From Gammaproteobacteria bacterium (GTDB taxonomy: Bacteria; Pseudomonadota; Gammaproteobacteria; Pseudomonadales; Pseudohongiellaceae): a stretch of 64,000 nucleotides of DNA. Of the stretch, positions 18,132 through 25,911 are shown one piece after another. A program made the position numbers and the translations under genes. The stretch spans positions 1-64,000 of the forward strand of contig JAUXNX010000025.1 in assembly GCA_030682575.1 (NCBI GenBank). Reading direction: 5' to 3'. The notes beneath the pieces were generated by a model. The model did not search any database. It saw nothing but the letters and a program-made list of their open reading frames with translations, and had not been told where the DNA came from. Position 1 is the stretch's first letter; every line of letters begins with the position of its first letter.

Positions 18132-19529
18132 ATGACTGATAGCGTCCTGATCGTTGACGATGAGCCCGATATCCGTGAGTTGCTGGAAATTACATTGGGT
18201 CGAATGTCACTCATTACGGAAAGTGCAGGCAATCTTGCCGAAGCTCATGAACTCCTGCAGAAGAAACGCTTCAGTCTCTGCTTGACCGATATGCGCCTTC
18301 CGGACGGTGATGGCATCCATCTTGTCGAACATATTCAATGTCAGTACAACCATATGCCGGTTGCTGTCATTACTGCGCATGGCAATACAGAGACGGCTAT
18401 CAGGGCGCTCAAGGCGGGAGCCTTCGATTTTGTCTCCAAACCTGTCGATCTGCAAAAACTGCGAGATCTGGTGAACTCAGCGTTAAAGCTGTCACAGCAC
18501 TCCACCCGGACAATAACCCCGACACCAATCACGATTGAAACCACGATTACGGGAACATCTGCCTCCATCGCAGCACTGCGACAGCAGATCGCCCGACTCG
18601 CGCGCAGCCAGGCTCCGGTATTCATCACCGGCGAGTCCGGTAGCGGCAAGGAGCTCGCTGCGCGCTCCATCCACAACCAGAGTGCACGTGCTGACGCTCC
18701 ATTTATTGGAGTCAACTGCGGCGCCATTCCGGCGGAGCTGATGGAGAGCGAGTTGTTTGGGCACGTCAAAGGCAGCTTTACTGGAGCGGACAAGGACAAG
18801 ACCGGTCTATTCCAGGCAGCAAGGGGAGGTACGTTATTTCTCGATGAGGTTGCCGATCTGCCTCTGCACATGCAAGTAAAACTGTTACGCGTAATTCAAG
18901 AAAAGTCCGTAAGGCCCGTGGGTTCGCAGACGGAAATTCCAACCGATGTGCGCATCCTCAGCGCCAGTCACAAGAATCTGGCAGAAGAAGTCCTGCGACG
19001 AAACTTTCGCCAGGATCTCTACTATCGCATCAATGTTATCGAATTGGCAGTGCCGAGCTTGCGTGAACGCAAGCAGGATGTCCCGGAGTTGACACGGCAA
19101 ATACTTTTGCGAATCGCTGACGAAAATCATATCCATCCCATCCCGACACTCAGCGACGAGGCATTGCTGGCGCTCTGCGAATATCCGTTCCCAGGCAACA
19201 TCCGCGAACTGGAAAACATTCTGCAACGCGCTGTCACTCTCTGCGAAAACAATATTGTTTCGCTCCAGAATCTCGACTTGCATCACAGTGCCTCGGCGTT
19301 CTCTGGAGTCGCTGCGATGATTGACTCGCCAACAGAGCAACAGACTCAAACTGATTCATTGTTTCTGGCTCCAGGTTTCTCGCTGGAAAAACATCTTGAT
19401 ACTATTGAACGCAAAGCGATTGAAACGGCATTGGCGGAGACCCGCTGGAACAAGACCGCAGCGGCACAGAGACTTGGCATGACATTCCGTTCCTTGCGCT
19501 ATCGCATGAAAAGACTCGGCATGGGATAA
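18132..19529 (+). CDS. pilR: PilR, sigma-54-dependent response regulator
   Basis: NtrC-family activator of pilA with sigma-54. Receiver domain with phospho-acceptor D53 (LTDMRLPDGDG), AAA+ domain with Walker A GESGSGKE, the sigma-54 contact loop as GSFTGA (the same serine form I recall in P. aeruginosa PilR), Walker B GGTLFLDEVADLP, and a Fis-type helix-turn-helix at the end (WNKTAAAQRLGMTFRSLRYR). 465 residues, the normal length. Preceded by a GGAG Shine-Dalgarno and pilS. It converges on thiO, stops 4 bases apart. Confidence 0.96.
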   Translation: MTDSVLIVDDEPDIRELLEITLGRMSLITESAGNLAEAHELLQKKRFSLCLTDMRLPDGDGIHLVEHIQCQYNHMPVAVITAHGNTETAIRALKAGAFDFVSKPVDLQKLRDLVNSALKLSQHSTRTITPTPITIETTITGTSASIAALRQQIARLARSQAPVFITGESGSGKELAARSIHNQSARADAPFIGVNCGAIPAELMESELFGHVKGSFTGADKDKTGLFQAARGGTLFLDEVADLPLHMQVKLLRVIQEKSVRPVGSQTEIPTDVRILSASHKNLAEEVLRRNFRQDLYYRINVIELAVPSLRERKQDVPELTRQILLRIADENHIHPIPTLSDEALLALCEYPFPGNIRELENILQRAVTLCENNIVSLQNLDLHHSASAFSGVAAMIDSPTEQQTQTDSLFLAPGFSLEKHLDTIERKAIETALAETRWNKTAAAQRLGMTFRSLRYRMKRLGMG

Positions 19530-19533
19530 CGTT

Positions 19534-20637
19534 CTAATGAGGTATATAGGGATCATATGGACTTGGATCGATCTCCGGTTTACGCTTCAGAAGCAAATCA
19601 GCCAACAGTCTTGTGGAAGCTGGGGCCAACACCAAACCGTTGCGATAATGTCCCGCGTTAATGTAAAGATTTTTCCATCGCCCGACACGACCAATATAGG
19701 GTATACCTTGCGGAGCTCCTGGGCGCAGTCCCGCCCACTGCTGAATTACTGGAAATTCTGCCAGCTCGGGTAGTAGTCCAATCGCCGATTGGTAAAGACT
19801 ACTCAGCCCCTCCTCTGTGGTACTTTTATCAAAATCAGTGTGCTCAAGAGTGCTTCCCACCAACAGATGATTGTCTCTGCGTGGAATCAGATATCGGCCT
19901 GCTGTCAGCAATATACTGCTGGTCAATTTTCGATCAGGCCGAAACAGAAGCATCTGCCCCTTTACCGGTATGATCGGCAAGTGAATTCCTAAATCAGAGA
20001 GCAGCCCCCCCGACCAAGCCCCAGCTGTTACGACGAAATTTCCTGCGGAGATATTATCTCGCTGACCTTCGCGAAGAATTTCCGCATGTGCAACACTCCC
20101 GTCGTGAGTCACAAGCGACACTACTTTGGTTCGCTCCAGAATGCGAACCCGTGGATTGTTCTGGAGACTGCTGATCAACGCCTGGCCCAGTCGGGGGTTA
20201 CGAATATTAGCAATTTCCGGCATCCAGAGACCTCTGTCAAAGCGCTTGGACAGACCAGGTTCATGAAGGTTAATAAAACCAGACAATACTTTCTGAACAT
20301 TTCTGCCGGTTTCCGCGGCCCAGTCTAATGCTTGATGCTCGTCATCAGCATCCAGCATCAACAGGCCAGTCTGTTCAAATTCAGGATCTATTCCTGTCTC
20401 GTCCCGCAAAGCAGTCACCAGCTGCGGATAGCTTTGCTGCGCCTGGAAGGCCAACGCTGATACAGGCAACGAATAGCGCCAAGGATAGAGGGGTGACACG
20501 ATACCTCCACCTGCCCAGGATGCTTCCCGGCAGCACTGTCCCTGCTCGAGAATTGTTACTGTCGCCCCCGCTGCAGCTAGCTCTCTGGCAAGTAAAAGCC
20601 CAATGACACCACCACCAATCACTACATAATCGTTCAT
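19534..20637 (-). CDS. thiO: ThiO, glycine oxidase for thiamine thiazole synthesis
   Basis: FAD-dependent D-amino-acid-oxidase-fold enzyme that oxidises glycine to iminoglycine for the thiazole ring. N-terminal Rossmann motif VIGGGVIGLLLARELAAAGATVTILEQ, then REASWAGGGIVSPLYPWRY typical of ThiO, and C-terminal WAGLRPGAPQGIPYIGRV with the substrate arginine and GHYRNGLVLAPAS. 367 residues as expected. In Pseudomonas thiO also sits beside pilR. No other thiamine gene is nearby. Confidence 0.93.
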   Translation of the reverse strand: MNDYVVIGGGVIGLLLARELAAAGATVTILEQGQCCREASWAGGGIVSPLYPWRYSLPVSALAFQAQQSYPQLVTALRDETGIDPEFEQTGLLMLDADDEHQALDWAAETGRNVQKVLSGFINLHEPGLSKRFDRGLWMPEIANIRNPRLGQALISSLQNNPRVRILERTKVVSLVTHDGSVAHAEILREGQRDNISAGNFVVTAGAWSGGLLSDLGIHLPIIPVKGQMLLFRPDRKLTSSILLTAGRYLIPRRDNHLLVGSTLEHTDFDKSTTEEGLSSLYQSAIGLLPELAEFPVIQQWAGLRPGAPQGIPYIGRVGRWKNLYINAGHYRNGLVLAPASTRLLADLLLKRKPEIDPSPYDPYIPH

Positions 20638-20796
20638 CGTACAACTTGTCCTTATCGCATCATTGAGAGCTTGCCTAATAAACGGTTGCCCATTATCGGA
20701 AACTTTGGCTGATCAATTCCAACTGTTTTGCTACACTGCAGCCCCTCGATTGCTCCGCAACACCACGACTACCATCAATCTGAGTCCATCGCATTC

Positions 20797-21555
20797 ATGG
20801 AATACAACATCACGCTACTCTTCGTTCTGGCCGCGGTGGGGTTTCTAGCGGGCGGCATTAATACCATTGCCGGCGGTGGCTCCAATCTGACTCTGCCCGT
20901 CCTCATGCTGCTTGGACTGCCGGCCGATGTCGCCAACGGCACCAATCGTGTTGCCGTGGCATTGCAATGCGTGGTGGGAATAAGAGGTTTCAAGAACCAT
21001 GATCGACTCGACGTGCCAGCAATCATGCCGACCCTCGTTCCAAACCTGCTCGGCGGAGTGCTCGGATCCCTGGCCGCTGCGGTGATGCCAACGCTGCTCC
21101 TCAAGCCGTTGTTGCTGGGCACCATCATCACGATGTCGGTCATCATACTCCTCCGCCCGAATTTCATTGCTCCTCCTGATGGGACTCCTGTGATTGCGGT
21201 CAGCGAGAGCCGGGGCGCGTGGTGGACACTTTTTCTGGCAGGGATTTACGGCGGTTTCGTACAGGCCGGGGTCGGGTTCATTCTACTGGCAGCGTTGGCG
21301 GGAGGACTGCGTTATGACCTGGTACGTGCCAACGCGCTGAAGATGGTTTGCTCACTTGGGTTCACACTGATAGCGCTGGTGGTGTTCATTACCTTCGATC
21401 AAGTGCGCTGGATGCCGGGCTTGATTCTCGCGGCCGGCACCATGGTCGGGGCGTGGCTGAGCGTGAAGTTTGCCGTGCGAGCGAAGCAGAGCACCATCAA
21501 GTGGTTCCTGTTTGGAATGACACTTTGCTCCTGCATCGCAGCGCTGGTCTTCTGA
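20797..21555 (+). CDS. TauE/SafE-family (DUF81) membrane permease
   Basis: Member of the TauE/SafE/YfcA family thought to export sulfite or sulfonates. The ATG at 20797 gives 252 residues (YfcA is 269) with about eight membrane helices and the two family repeats: GGINTIAGGGSNLTLPVLMLLGLPADVANGTNRVAV in the first half and GIYGGFVQAGVGFILLAAL with LRYDLVRANALK in the second. An upstream ATG in frame at 20728 is less likely. The substrate is unknown; no sulfur-metabolism gene is adjacent. It converges on the sensor kinase gene, 3 bases apart. Confidence 0.88.
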   Translation: MEYNITLLFVLAAVGFLAGGINTIAGGGSNLTLPVLMLLGLPADVANGTNRVAVALQCVVGIRGFKNHDRLDVPAIMPTLVPNLLGGVLGSLAAAVMPTLLLKPLLLGTIITMSVIILLRPNFIAPPDGTPVIAVSESRGAWWTLFLAGIYGGFVQAGVGFILLAALAGGLRYDLVRANALKMVCSLGFTLIALVVFITFDQVRWMPGLILAAGTMVGAWLSVKFAVRAKQSTIKWFLFGMTLCSCIAALVF

Positions 21556-21558
21556 TGC

Positions 21559-22995
21559 TTAGGTGGGCAATTTGTCGTCGTTTGAAATCTGGAAATTGCT
21601 GAAAACGAGTTGGATGCTGGCACCTCCATTCGCGGCGCTGCCAACCTCGATCTGTCCACCGTAGCTGCTCATGATGTCTGTCACCACAGCCAGACCAATT
21701 CCCTGACCATGCGCGAGAGTATCCAGCCTGGCACCACGCTGCAACACCCACTCCTGATGCTGCTCTGAGATACCTGGACCGTCATCCTCCACCACAATGC
21801 TGAGCTGCCTGACCGGCTCCATGCTCACCCTTGCTGCAATGGAAAGCCAACTGGCGCCATACTTGTAGGCATTGTCCAGCACGTTGCCGAGGACTTCCAT
21901 GAGATCTCGCTCATCACCCAGAAAGATTATGCCCTTGTCGATGTGAACCTGTGCACGCATCTCCTTGGCGGCATAAACCTTGTCAAGCGCACGAATGATC
22001 TTGCCCACCACCTCTGCAACGTCAACACGGCGGGCCAGTGCAGTCGTGCCATTGGATTTTACTGCGCGCTGCAATTGATAGCCCACGATCTGGTTCATGC
22101 GCTCCAGTTGTTCGTCCACTGCCCTGACTTGTTCCTCCAGTTCGGGTTCCTGCAGTACTCGTTGTCGATCGGTCAATGCCTGCATGACACCAGCGATTAC
22201 TGCCAACGGAGTCTTGAGACTGTGGGCCAGATCACCCATGGTTTCGCGATAACGCAACTGTTGCTTGCGCTCACTCTTGATCAGCAAGTTGAGATTATCG
22301 GTGACCGCACGTAACTCCTTTGGATACCTCTCCTTCAATTGCTCACTATCGCCCTCCTCAATTCTCTTCAGATCGATGGCGAGCCTGCGCAGCGGTGACA
22401 GTCCCCAGCGCATCAGCAGCAACTGCAGCACCAGCAACAGAATGGCAACACCACCGAGCCACGACCACAAGCTGGTGCGGAAGCGGTTCACTTCCAGCAA
22501 GTAAGTGCCAGTTGATTCTATTACGGTAAAATTGTACTGATCTTCGCCATTCTCCCAGACGACGCCATAACCAGCGACGAAGTATTCCTGACCTGTTGGA
22601 GAGACAAACCGCGTGAAGAGATTCTCACCGCGCCCCAGATTCTGCCAGAAGGAGCCGAAATTCTCGAAGTCGATTTCCAGTGCGGAAGGCGTCCGGAGCA
22701 CCTCGCCGGTCAACGGACTGCTGACCAGCCCATAGAGCCCGGAATTCAACTGAGAGAAACGTGGCTCACGCAGATCCTGCAGAAAATAGAAGTCACCGCC
22801 CTCCTCTTCCACTGCCGCCAACAAGACATAAATCTGCACTTGCAGTTGCTCAGCAACACCAGCCTCAACGCTGCTGCGAAAAGCACGATCCAGCACAATA
22901 CCGGTCAACCCGAGAAAGATGAACAGAAGGATGCTGACGGCTGTCAACAGGCGGGTCTGCAGTGAGTATTCTGTACCAGAAGCGTCAGGACTCAT
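21559..22995 (-). CDS. PhoQ-like sensor histidine kinase
   Basis: Two-helix membrane sensor kinase. Helix 1 at about 16-36, a periplasmic domain of about 135 residues, helix 2 at about 172-192, HAMP (LSPLRRLAIDLKRIEEGD), H-box GDLAHSLKTPLAVIAGVMQ and an ATPase domain with NVLDNAYKYG, EDDGPGI and GQGIGLAV. The LAHSLKTPLAV form of the H-box and the overall layout are those of PhoQ and its relatives. It is last of a PepSY / response regulator / kinase operon (gaps 3 and 9 bases). The signal could be a divalent cation, as in PhoQ, but I do not see a clear acidic PhoQ-type patch and leave this open. Confidence 0.88.
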   Translation of the reverse strand: MSPDASGTEYSLQTRLLTAVSILLFIFLGLTGIVLDRAFRSSVEAGVAEQLQVQIYVLLAAVEEEGGDFYFLQDLREPRFSQLNSGLYGLVSSPLTGEVLRTPSALEIDFENFGSFWQNLGRGENLFTRFVSPTGQEYFVAGYGVVWENGEDQYNFTVIESTGTYLLEVNRFRTSLWSWLGGVAILLLVLQLLLMRWGLSPLRRLAIDLKRIEEGDSEQLKERYPKELRAVTDNLNLLIKSERKQQLRYRETMGDLAHSLKTPLAVIAGVMQALTDRQRVLQEPELEEQVRAVDEQLERMNQIVGYQLQRAVKSNGTTALARRVDVAEVVGKIIRALDKVYAAKEMRAQVHIDKGIIFLGDERDLMEVLGNVLDNAYKYGASWLSIAARVSMEPVRQLSIVVEDDGPGISEQHQEWVLQRGARLDTLAHGQGIGLAVVTDIMSSYGGQIEVGSAANGGASIQLVFSNFQISNDDKLPT

Positions 22996-23004
22996 TTCTG
23001 CTCG

Positions 23005-23676
23005 CTAGTCACTGCGGAAACGATAGCCCTGCCCTCGAATGGTCTCGATAGGCTTGAGGGTATCTTCAGGGTCAAGCTTCTGACGCAGGCGGCGTACGAA
23101 CACTTCCAGCACGTTGCTGTCCCGGTCGTAGTCCTGAGCGTAGAGGTGTTCGGTAAGTTCGGTTTTGGAAACGACTTGCCCCGGATGCAGCATCAAGTAT
23201 TCCAGCATCTTGTATTCATAGGCTGTCAGATCAACACCTTTGCTATCCACGGTTACGCGCTTGCCGCTGAGATCGAGGGTGAGGGGACCGAACTCTATGA
23301 GAGATTTCGCGAAACCCGCTGCGCGACGTAGCAACGCATTGAGACGCGCAAGAATCTCTTCGAGCTGGAAGGGTTTTACCACGTAATCATCGGCACCGGC
23401 ATCCAGACCCTCCACCTTGTCCTGCCAATCCCCACGAGCTGTCAAAATCAAAATGGGAAAAGTTTTGCCCTGCGCCCGAATCTGCTTGATCAACGAGATG
23501 CCATCCAGCAGGGGCAGACCCAGGTCAATGATCGCGGCATCGTAATTGTACTCCGTGGCGAAATAGAGCCCTGCCTTACCATCGGCGGCATCGTCGACAA
23601 TATAACCATTCTTGCCGAGTCCAAGACTGAGCTGCTGGCGCAGAAGGCTTTGATCCTCAACTACAAGTAAGCGCAT
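23005..23676 (-). CDS. OmpR/PhoP-family response regulator
   Basis: DNA-binding response regulator, 223 residues. Receiver domain with acidic pocket E7/D8, phospho-acceptor D51 (AIIDLGLPLLDG), T/S and K (ILTARGDWQDKVEGL, DDYVVKPF); winged-helix output domain ending ETIRGQGYRFRSD. Sequence and partners place it in the PhoP group. It is between the PepSY gene and its kinase. The encoded targets cannot be told; the PepSY gene in the operon suggests an envelope role. Confidence 0.92.
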   Translation of the reverse strand: MRLLVVEDQSLLRQQLSLGLGKNGYIVDDAADGKAGLYFATEYNYDAAIIDLGLPLLDGISLIKQIRAQGKTFPILILTARGDWQDKVEGLDAGADDYVVKPFQLEEILARLNALLRRAAGFAKSLIEFGPLTLDLSGKRVTVDSKGVDLTAYEYKMLEYLMLHPGQVVSKTELTEHLYAQDYDRDSNVLEVFVRRLRQKLDPEDTLKPIETIRGQGYRFRSD

Positions 23677-23679
23677 GAG

Positions 23680-24027
23680 TTACTGTTCCCTCCTGATGGC
23701 GCCAGTCGTCGCATTGACGTAGACAGTAAAGATATTGCCATCGTTATCCATACGCACACGGTAGAATCGCTCCCCTTGTTGCTGGACTTCGTTGATACTG
23801 ATGACATTTCCCGAAAAGCGGGCACGCACAAGCTCAAGGGCCTGCCTCTGGGATACCTGTGCTACCTGTTCCACAGCCGGACTGTCGGCGTTCTGCTGCG
23901 CCAGAAAATGATCCTGCGCCCAGAGAGCAGGGGCGTACAACAGCAACAGCAGGACAACGATGCTGCTGGGCCGCCTGTATCTCGTTCGGGCCTGACCTGG
24001 CAGTGACTTTGACTTCGACTTCAACAC
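23680..24027 (-). CDS. Exported PepSY-domain protein
   Basis: A small periplasmic protein of 115 residues: basic N-terminus, signal helix (IVVLLLLLYAPALWAQ, cleavage about residue 38), then one PepSY domain (QRQALELVRARFSGNVISINE, then RFYRVRMDNDGNIFTVYVNATTGAIRR). PepSY domains of this type often precede two-component genes and may modulate the sensor or bind peptides; the exact job is unknown. The start is a GTG at 24027 with a GGAG Shine-Dalgarno at 7 bases. First gene of the three-gene operon with the response regulator and kinase. Confidence 0.88.
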   Translation of the reverse strand: MLKSKSKSLPGQARTRYRRPSSIVVLLLLLYAPALWAQDHFLAQQNADSPAVEQVAQVSQRQALELVRARFSGNVISINEVQQQGERFYRVRMDNDGNIFTVYVNATTGAIRREQ

Positions 24028-24148
24028 GGACTCTCTCCAATAAACAGCGTTGAGCAGGCTGCATCCAACAGCGGGGGCGCAGCCTGCAAGTCACGCGAGT
24101 CGACAGCGAGGGTCACCCGGGCTATTGCATTGACGATCTGGCTGGCTC

Positions 24149-24718
24149 TCAGAAAACGGGTTGTACATTCACCCGGACACGCACCCGATCTCCTGGCTCC
24201 TCATCCATTCGCACCGAATACTCTTCGTTGTTGTAGCGGTAACGAACGTCATAGCCAATCAGGCGATCCTCTTCGCGATACTCATAGACAGTCTCGCAGT
24301 GACGCACAGTTTCGTAGTGAGTCTCGCGGTTTCTGCCATTCGCGGTGACTATATCACGTCCAATCGAGTGCCCCAACACCGCGCCGACAACGGTACCGAC
24401 GCGCTTGTTGGACTTGCCGTGACCCACAGCATTGCCCAGAGCACCACCAATGATTGTACCGACAATGGCGGGAGTACGACTCTCGGAGTGGCTGCGGCGA
24501 TGACTGACCACTTGCTCGTTCCAACATTCCTGGCGAGGTGTGGAAATCTCGACGGTTTGATAAATCGGTCGCGATGCTATCACCTGAGCATACTCATAGC
24601 TGGTATTGGCACTGGTTGGTGCAGCCCATACAGAGGTGGCCAGCAACAACGCTGCAGCACCAACAACACTCTCTGACTTGCACATAACGCAGTATTTCTT
24701 TGCCTGGATATTATTCAT
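24149..24718 (-). CDS. YcfJ-like glycine-zipper 2TM-domain protein
   Basis: Envelope protein of 189 residues resembling YcfJ/UmoD. Signal-like helix at about 16-33 ending SVWAAP, then the YcfJ block YAQVIASRPIYQTVEISTP-RQECWNEQVV, a glycine-zipper pair (IVGTIIGGALGNAVGHG and VGTVVGAVLGHSIGRDI) and the C-terminal CETVYEYREEDRLIGYDVRYRYNNEEYSVRMDEEPG. Two cysteines flank the zipper as in YcfJ. GAGG lies 10 bases before the ATG. Relatives are linked to envelope stress and biofilm but have no proven biochemical role. It is divergent from the cold-shock-domain gene. Confidence 0.87.
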   Translation of the reverse strand: MNNIQAKKYCVMCKSESVVGAAALLLATSVWAAPTSANTSYEYAQVIASRPIYQTVEISTPRQECWNEQVVSHRRSHSESRTPAIVGTIIGGALGNAVGHGKSNKRVGTVVGAVLGHSIGRDIVTANGRNRETHYETVRHCETVYEYREEDRLIGYDVRYRYNNEEYSVRMDEEPGDRVRVRVNVQPVF

Positions 24719-25031
24719 AAGCTTTTAACCTCTCTGCATTGGAAGCCCACGAAAACTGACTGTGAGCGATATTGCGAGTTCTCCAGGGGCAGCCCCTGCA
24801 ACTCTTGGGCGCATATTCGCAGTCACAAGCTGAATACCGGCTTAATCATTGTCTTGAGGGGCTGTGGATTTTGATGATATCAGTCACTGATCTTCGCAAC
24901 CGGAGTGCCAAGGGTTTGATTTATCAGTAAAGCCCGTTAGAATTGATCACCTGAAGCAGATCACCCCCCCGAACACAAAAGGGGGTGGGTGTCTTCAGTA
25001 ATAATAATTATAAGTAGCCAAGAGAGTCGTC
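24719..25031. other. 313-base divergent promoter region between ycfJ-like gene and cold-shock-domain gene
   Basis: No gene is visible. Apart from the C/G-run hairpin listed separately, the region has an AT-rich stretch just before the cold-shock-domain gene (AATAATAATTATAAG about 25000-25015) and moderate GC elsewhere. Promoters for both genes must lie here; I cannot place them with confidence. Confidence 0.45.
24962..24987 (+). promoter_or_regulatory. Strong C-run/G-run hairpin upstream of the cold-shock-domain gene
   Basis: CACCCCC (24962-24968) pairs with GGGGGTG (24981-24987) around a 12-base A-rich loop. It lies 45 bases before the start codon, in the probable 5' untranslated region. 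There is no T run after it, so it does not look like a terminator. Structured leaders are known for cspA-type mRNAs, so a temperature-responsive role is a reasonable guess. Confidence 0.4.
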
Positions 25032-25454
25032 ATGTTCAATTTCACCAAGTCGCTCGCCATTGCCCTGATCGTCACCGCTTTTGTTGCAGTTGCCATTTTC
25101 GTGATCGAAATCAACTACTCCACTTCTGTCGTTCTACTCGGTTCATTTGTGATCAGCCTTTTCTCCGCCGGCCTGGCTTCGCGAGACGGGAGAGGTCGCT
25201 CCAGTAGAAAGCGCATTGAAGAGAATCGCGTCCCCTATAATCAGTCACGCCGCGAAAGCGGGAGTGTCAAGTGGTTCAACGCCAGCAAGGGTTTCGGATT
25301 CATTACCCGCGACAGTGGGGATGACATATTTGTGCATTTTCGCTCGATTCGTGGCGAAGGGCATCGAGTTCTGCACGATGGCCAGCGCGTCGAATTCGCT
25401 ATCAGCGAAGGTGACAAAGGCCTGCAGGCCGAGGATGTGGCGGCCGCGAAATAG
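25032..25454 (+). CDS. Membrane-anchored cold-shock-domain protein
   Basis: A 140-residue protein with two parts. Residues about 7-26 and 31-49 are two hydrophobic helices; the basic linker after them ([14 protein letters not shown]) should be cytosolic. Residues 76-140 form a complete cold-shock domain with both RNA-binding motifs: [15 protein letters not shown] (RNP1, KGFGFI) and DDIFVHF (RNP2), ending [10 protein letters not shown]. Free CspA-type proteins are about 70 residues and soluble, so this one would hold a single-strand nucleic-acid binder at the inner membrane. I recall similar proteins being annotated only as cold-shock proteins. A promoter-proximal hairpin precedes it; slyX converges 35 bases away. 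Confidence 0.88.
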   Translation: MFNFTKSLAIALIVTAFVAVAIFVIEINYSTSVVLLGSFVISLFSAGLASRDGRGRSSRKRIEENRVPYNQSRRESGSVKWFNASKGFGFITRDSGDDIFVHFRSIRGEGHRVLHDGQRVEFAISEGDKGLQAEDVAAAK

Positions 25455-25489
25455 CGCGACAGTCCACTATCAGATAATCCGGGCTGGAA

Positions 25490-25744
25490 TCAGTAATGTG
25501 GTGGCCTGTCGTCAGCGAGGGCCGTTGCTGCGCTCTTGTCCGGCAGGTTATCCATGACATGGGTGATCCTGTCCCTGTGCAGCAACAGTTCTCGCTGCAG
25601 GGCGTCAATCTGCAGTTGCTGTCTCGCTACTACATCGTTGAGTTCGCGCAGGAGGTCCTCCTGAAAAGCGAACTGCGACTGCATATCCACCAGCTGCTCA
25701 AGCAACTGATCGTTATTCATACCACTGCTGATGCTGTTGGTCAT
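25490..25744 (-). CDS. slyX: SlyX family protein
   Basis: Small cytosolic coiled-coil protein of unknown function, 84 residues. Heptad-rich middle (LEQLVDMQSQFAFQEDLLRELNDVVARQQLQIDALQRELLL) and the family's C-terminal PPHY tail are both present. E. coli SlyX is 72 residues; the N-terminal MTNSISSGM may be an extension, with the internal ATG (MNNDQLLEQL) an alternative start. Divergent from the desaturase gene and convergent with the cold-shock-domain gene. Confidence 0.87.
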   Translation of the reverse strand: MTNSISSGMNNDQLLEQLVDMQSQFAFQEDLLRELNDVVARQQLQIDALQRELLLHRDRITHVMDNLPDKSAATALADDRPPHY

Positions 25745-25830
25745 GATCGTTCAGCCGATAACTCACAAGGGCGCCAATTAAAACAGATCAAATACATCCA
25801 TGACCAGAGCGCTTTTTTTTGTTGCGCCAA

Positions 25831-25851
25831 TCGTGCAATAATTTTGCGCGA
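25831..25851. promoter_or_regulatory. Inverted repeat (operator candidate) upstream of the desaturase gene
   Basis: TCGTGCAA (25831-25838) and TTGCGCGA (25844-25851) form a 21-base near-perfect inverted repeat (7 of 8 pairs, the other a G-T) with 5 bases between, 60 bases before the desaturase ATG. The size suits a dimeric repressor of the TetR type such as those that control desaturase genes in Pseudomonas, but I do not recognise the exact sequence. Confidence 0.45.
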
Positions 25852-25911
25852 TTTGCTGTCAATGACTTCACTGAAAGCCTGATCAACGCCCTCCGGAGCA
25901 GGAACCGTTTT

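Noticed and set aside
18735-18790. GSFTGA in PilR as a broken sigma-54 contact loop
   Set aside because: Serine at this place also occurs in functional Pseudomonas PilR as I recall, so it is a normal variant.
24962-24987. C-run/G-run hairpin as a rho-independent terminator
   Set aside because: No T run follows on either strand and it lies before a gene start, not after a gene end.
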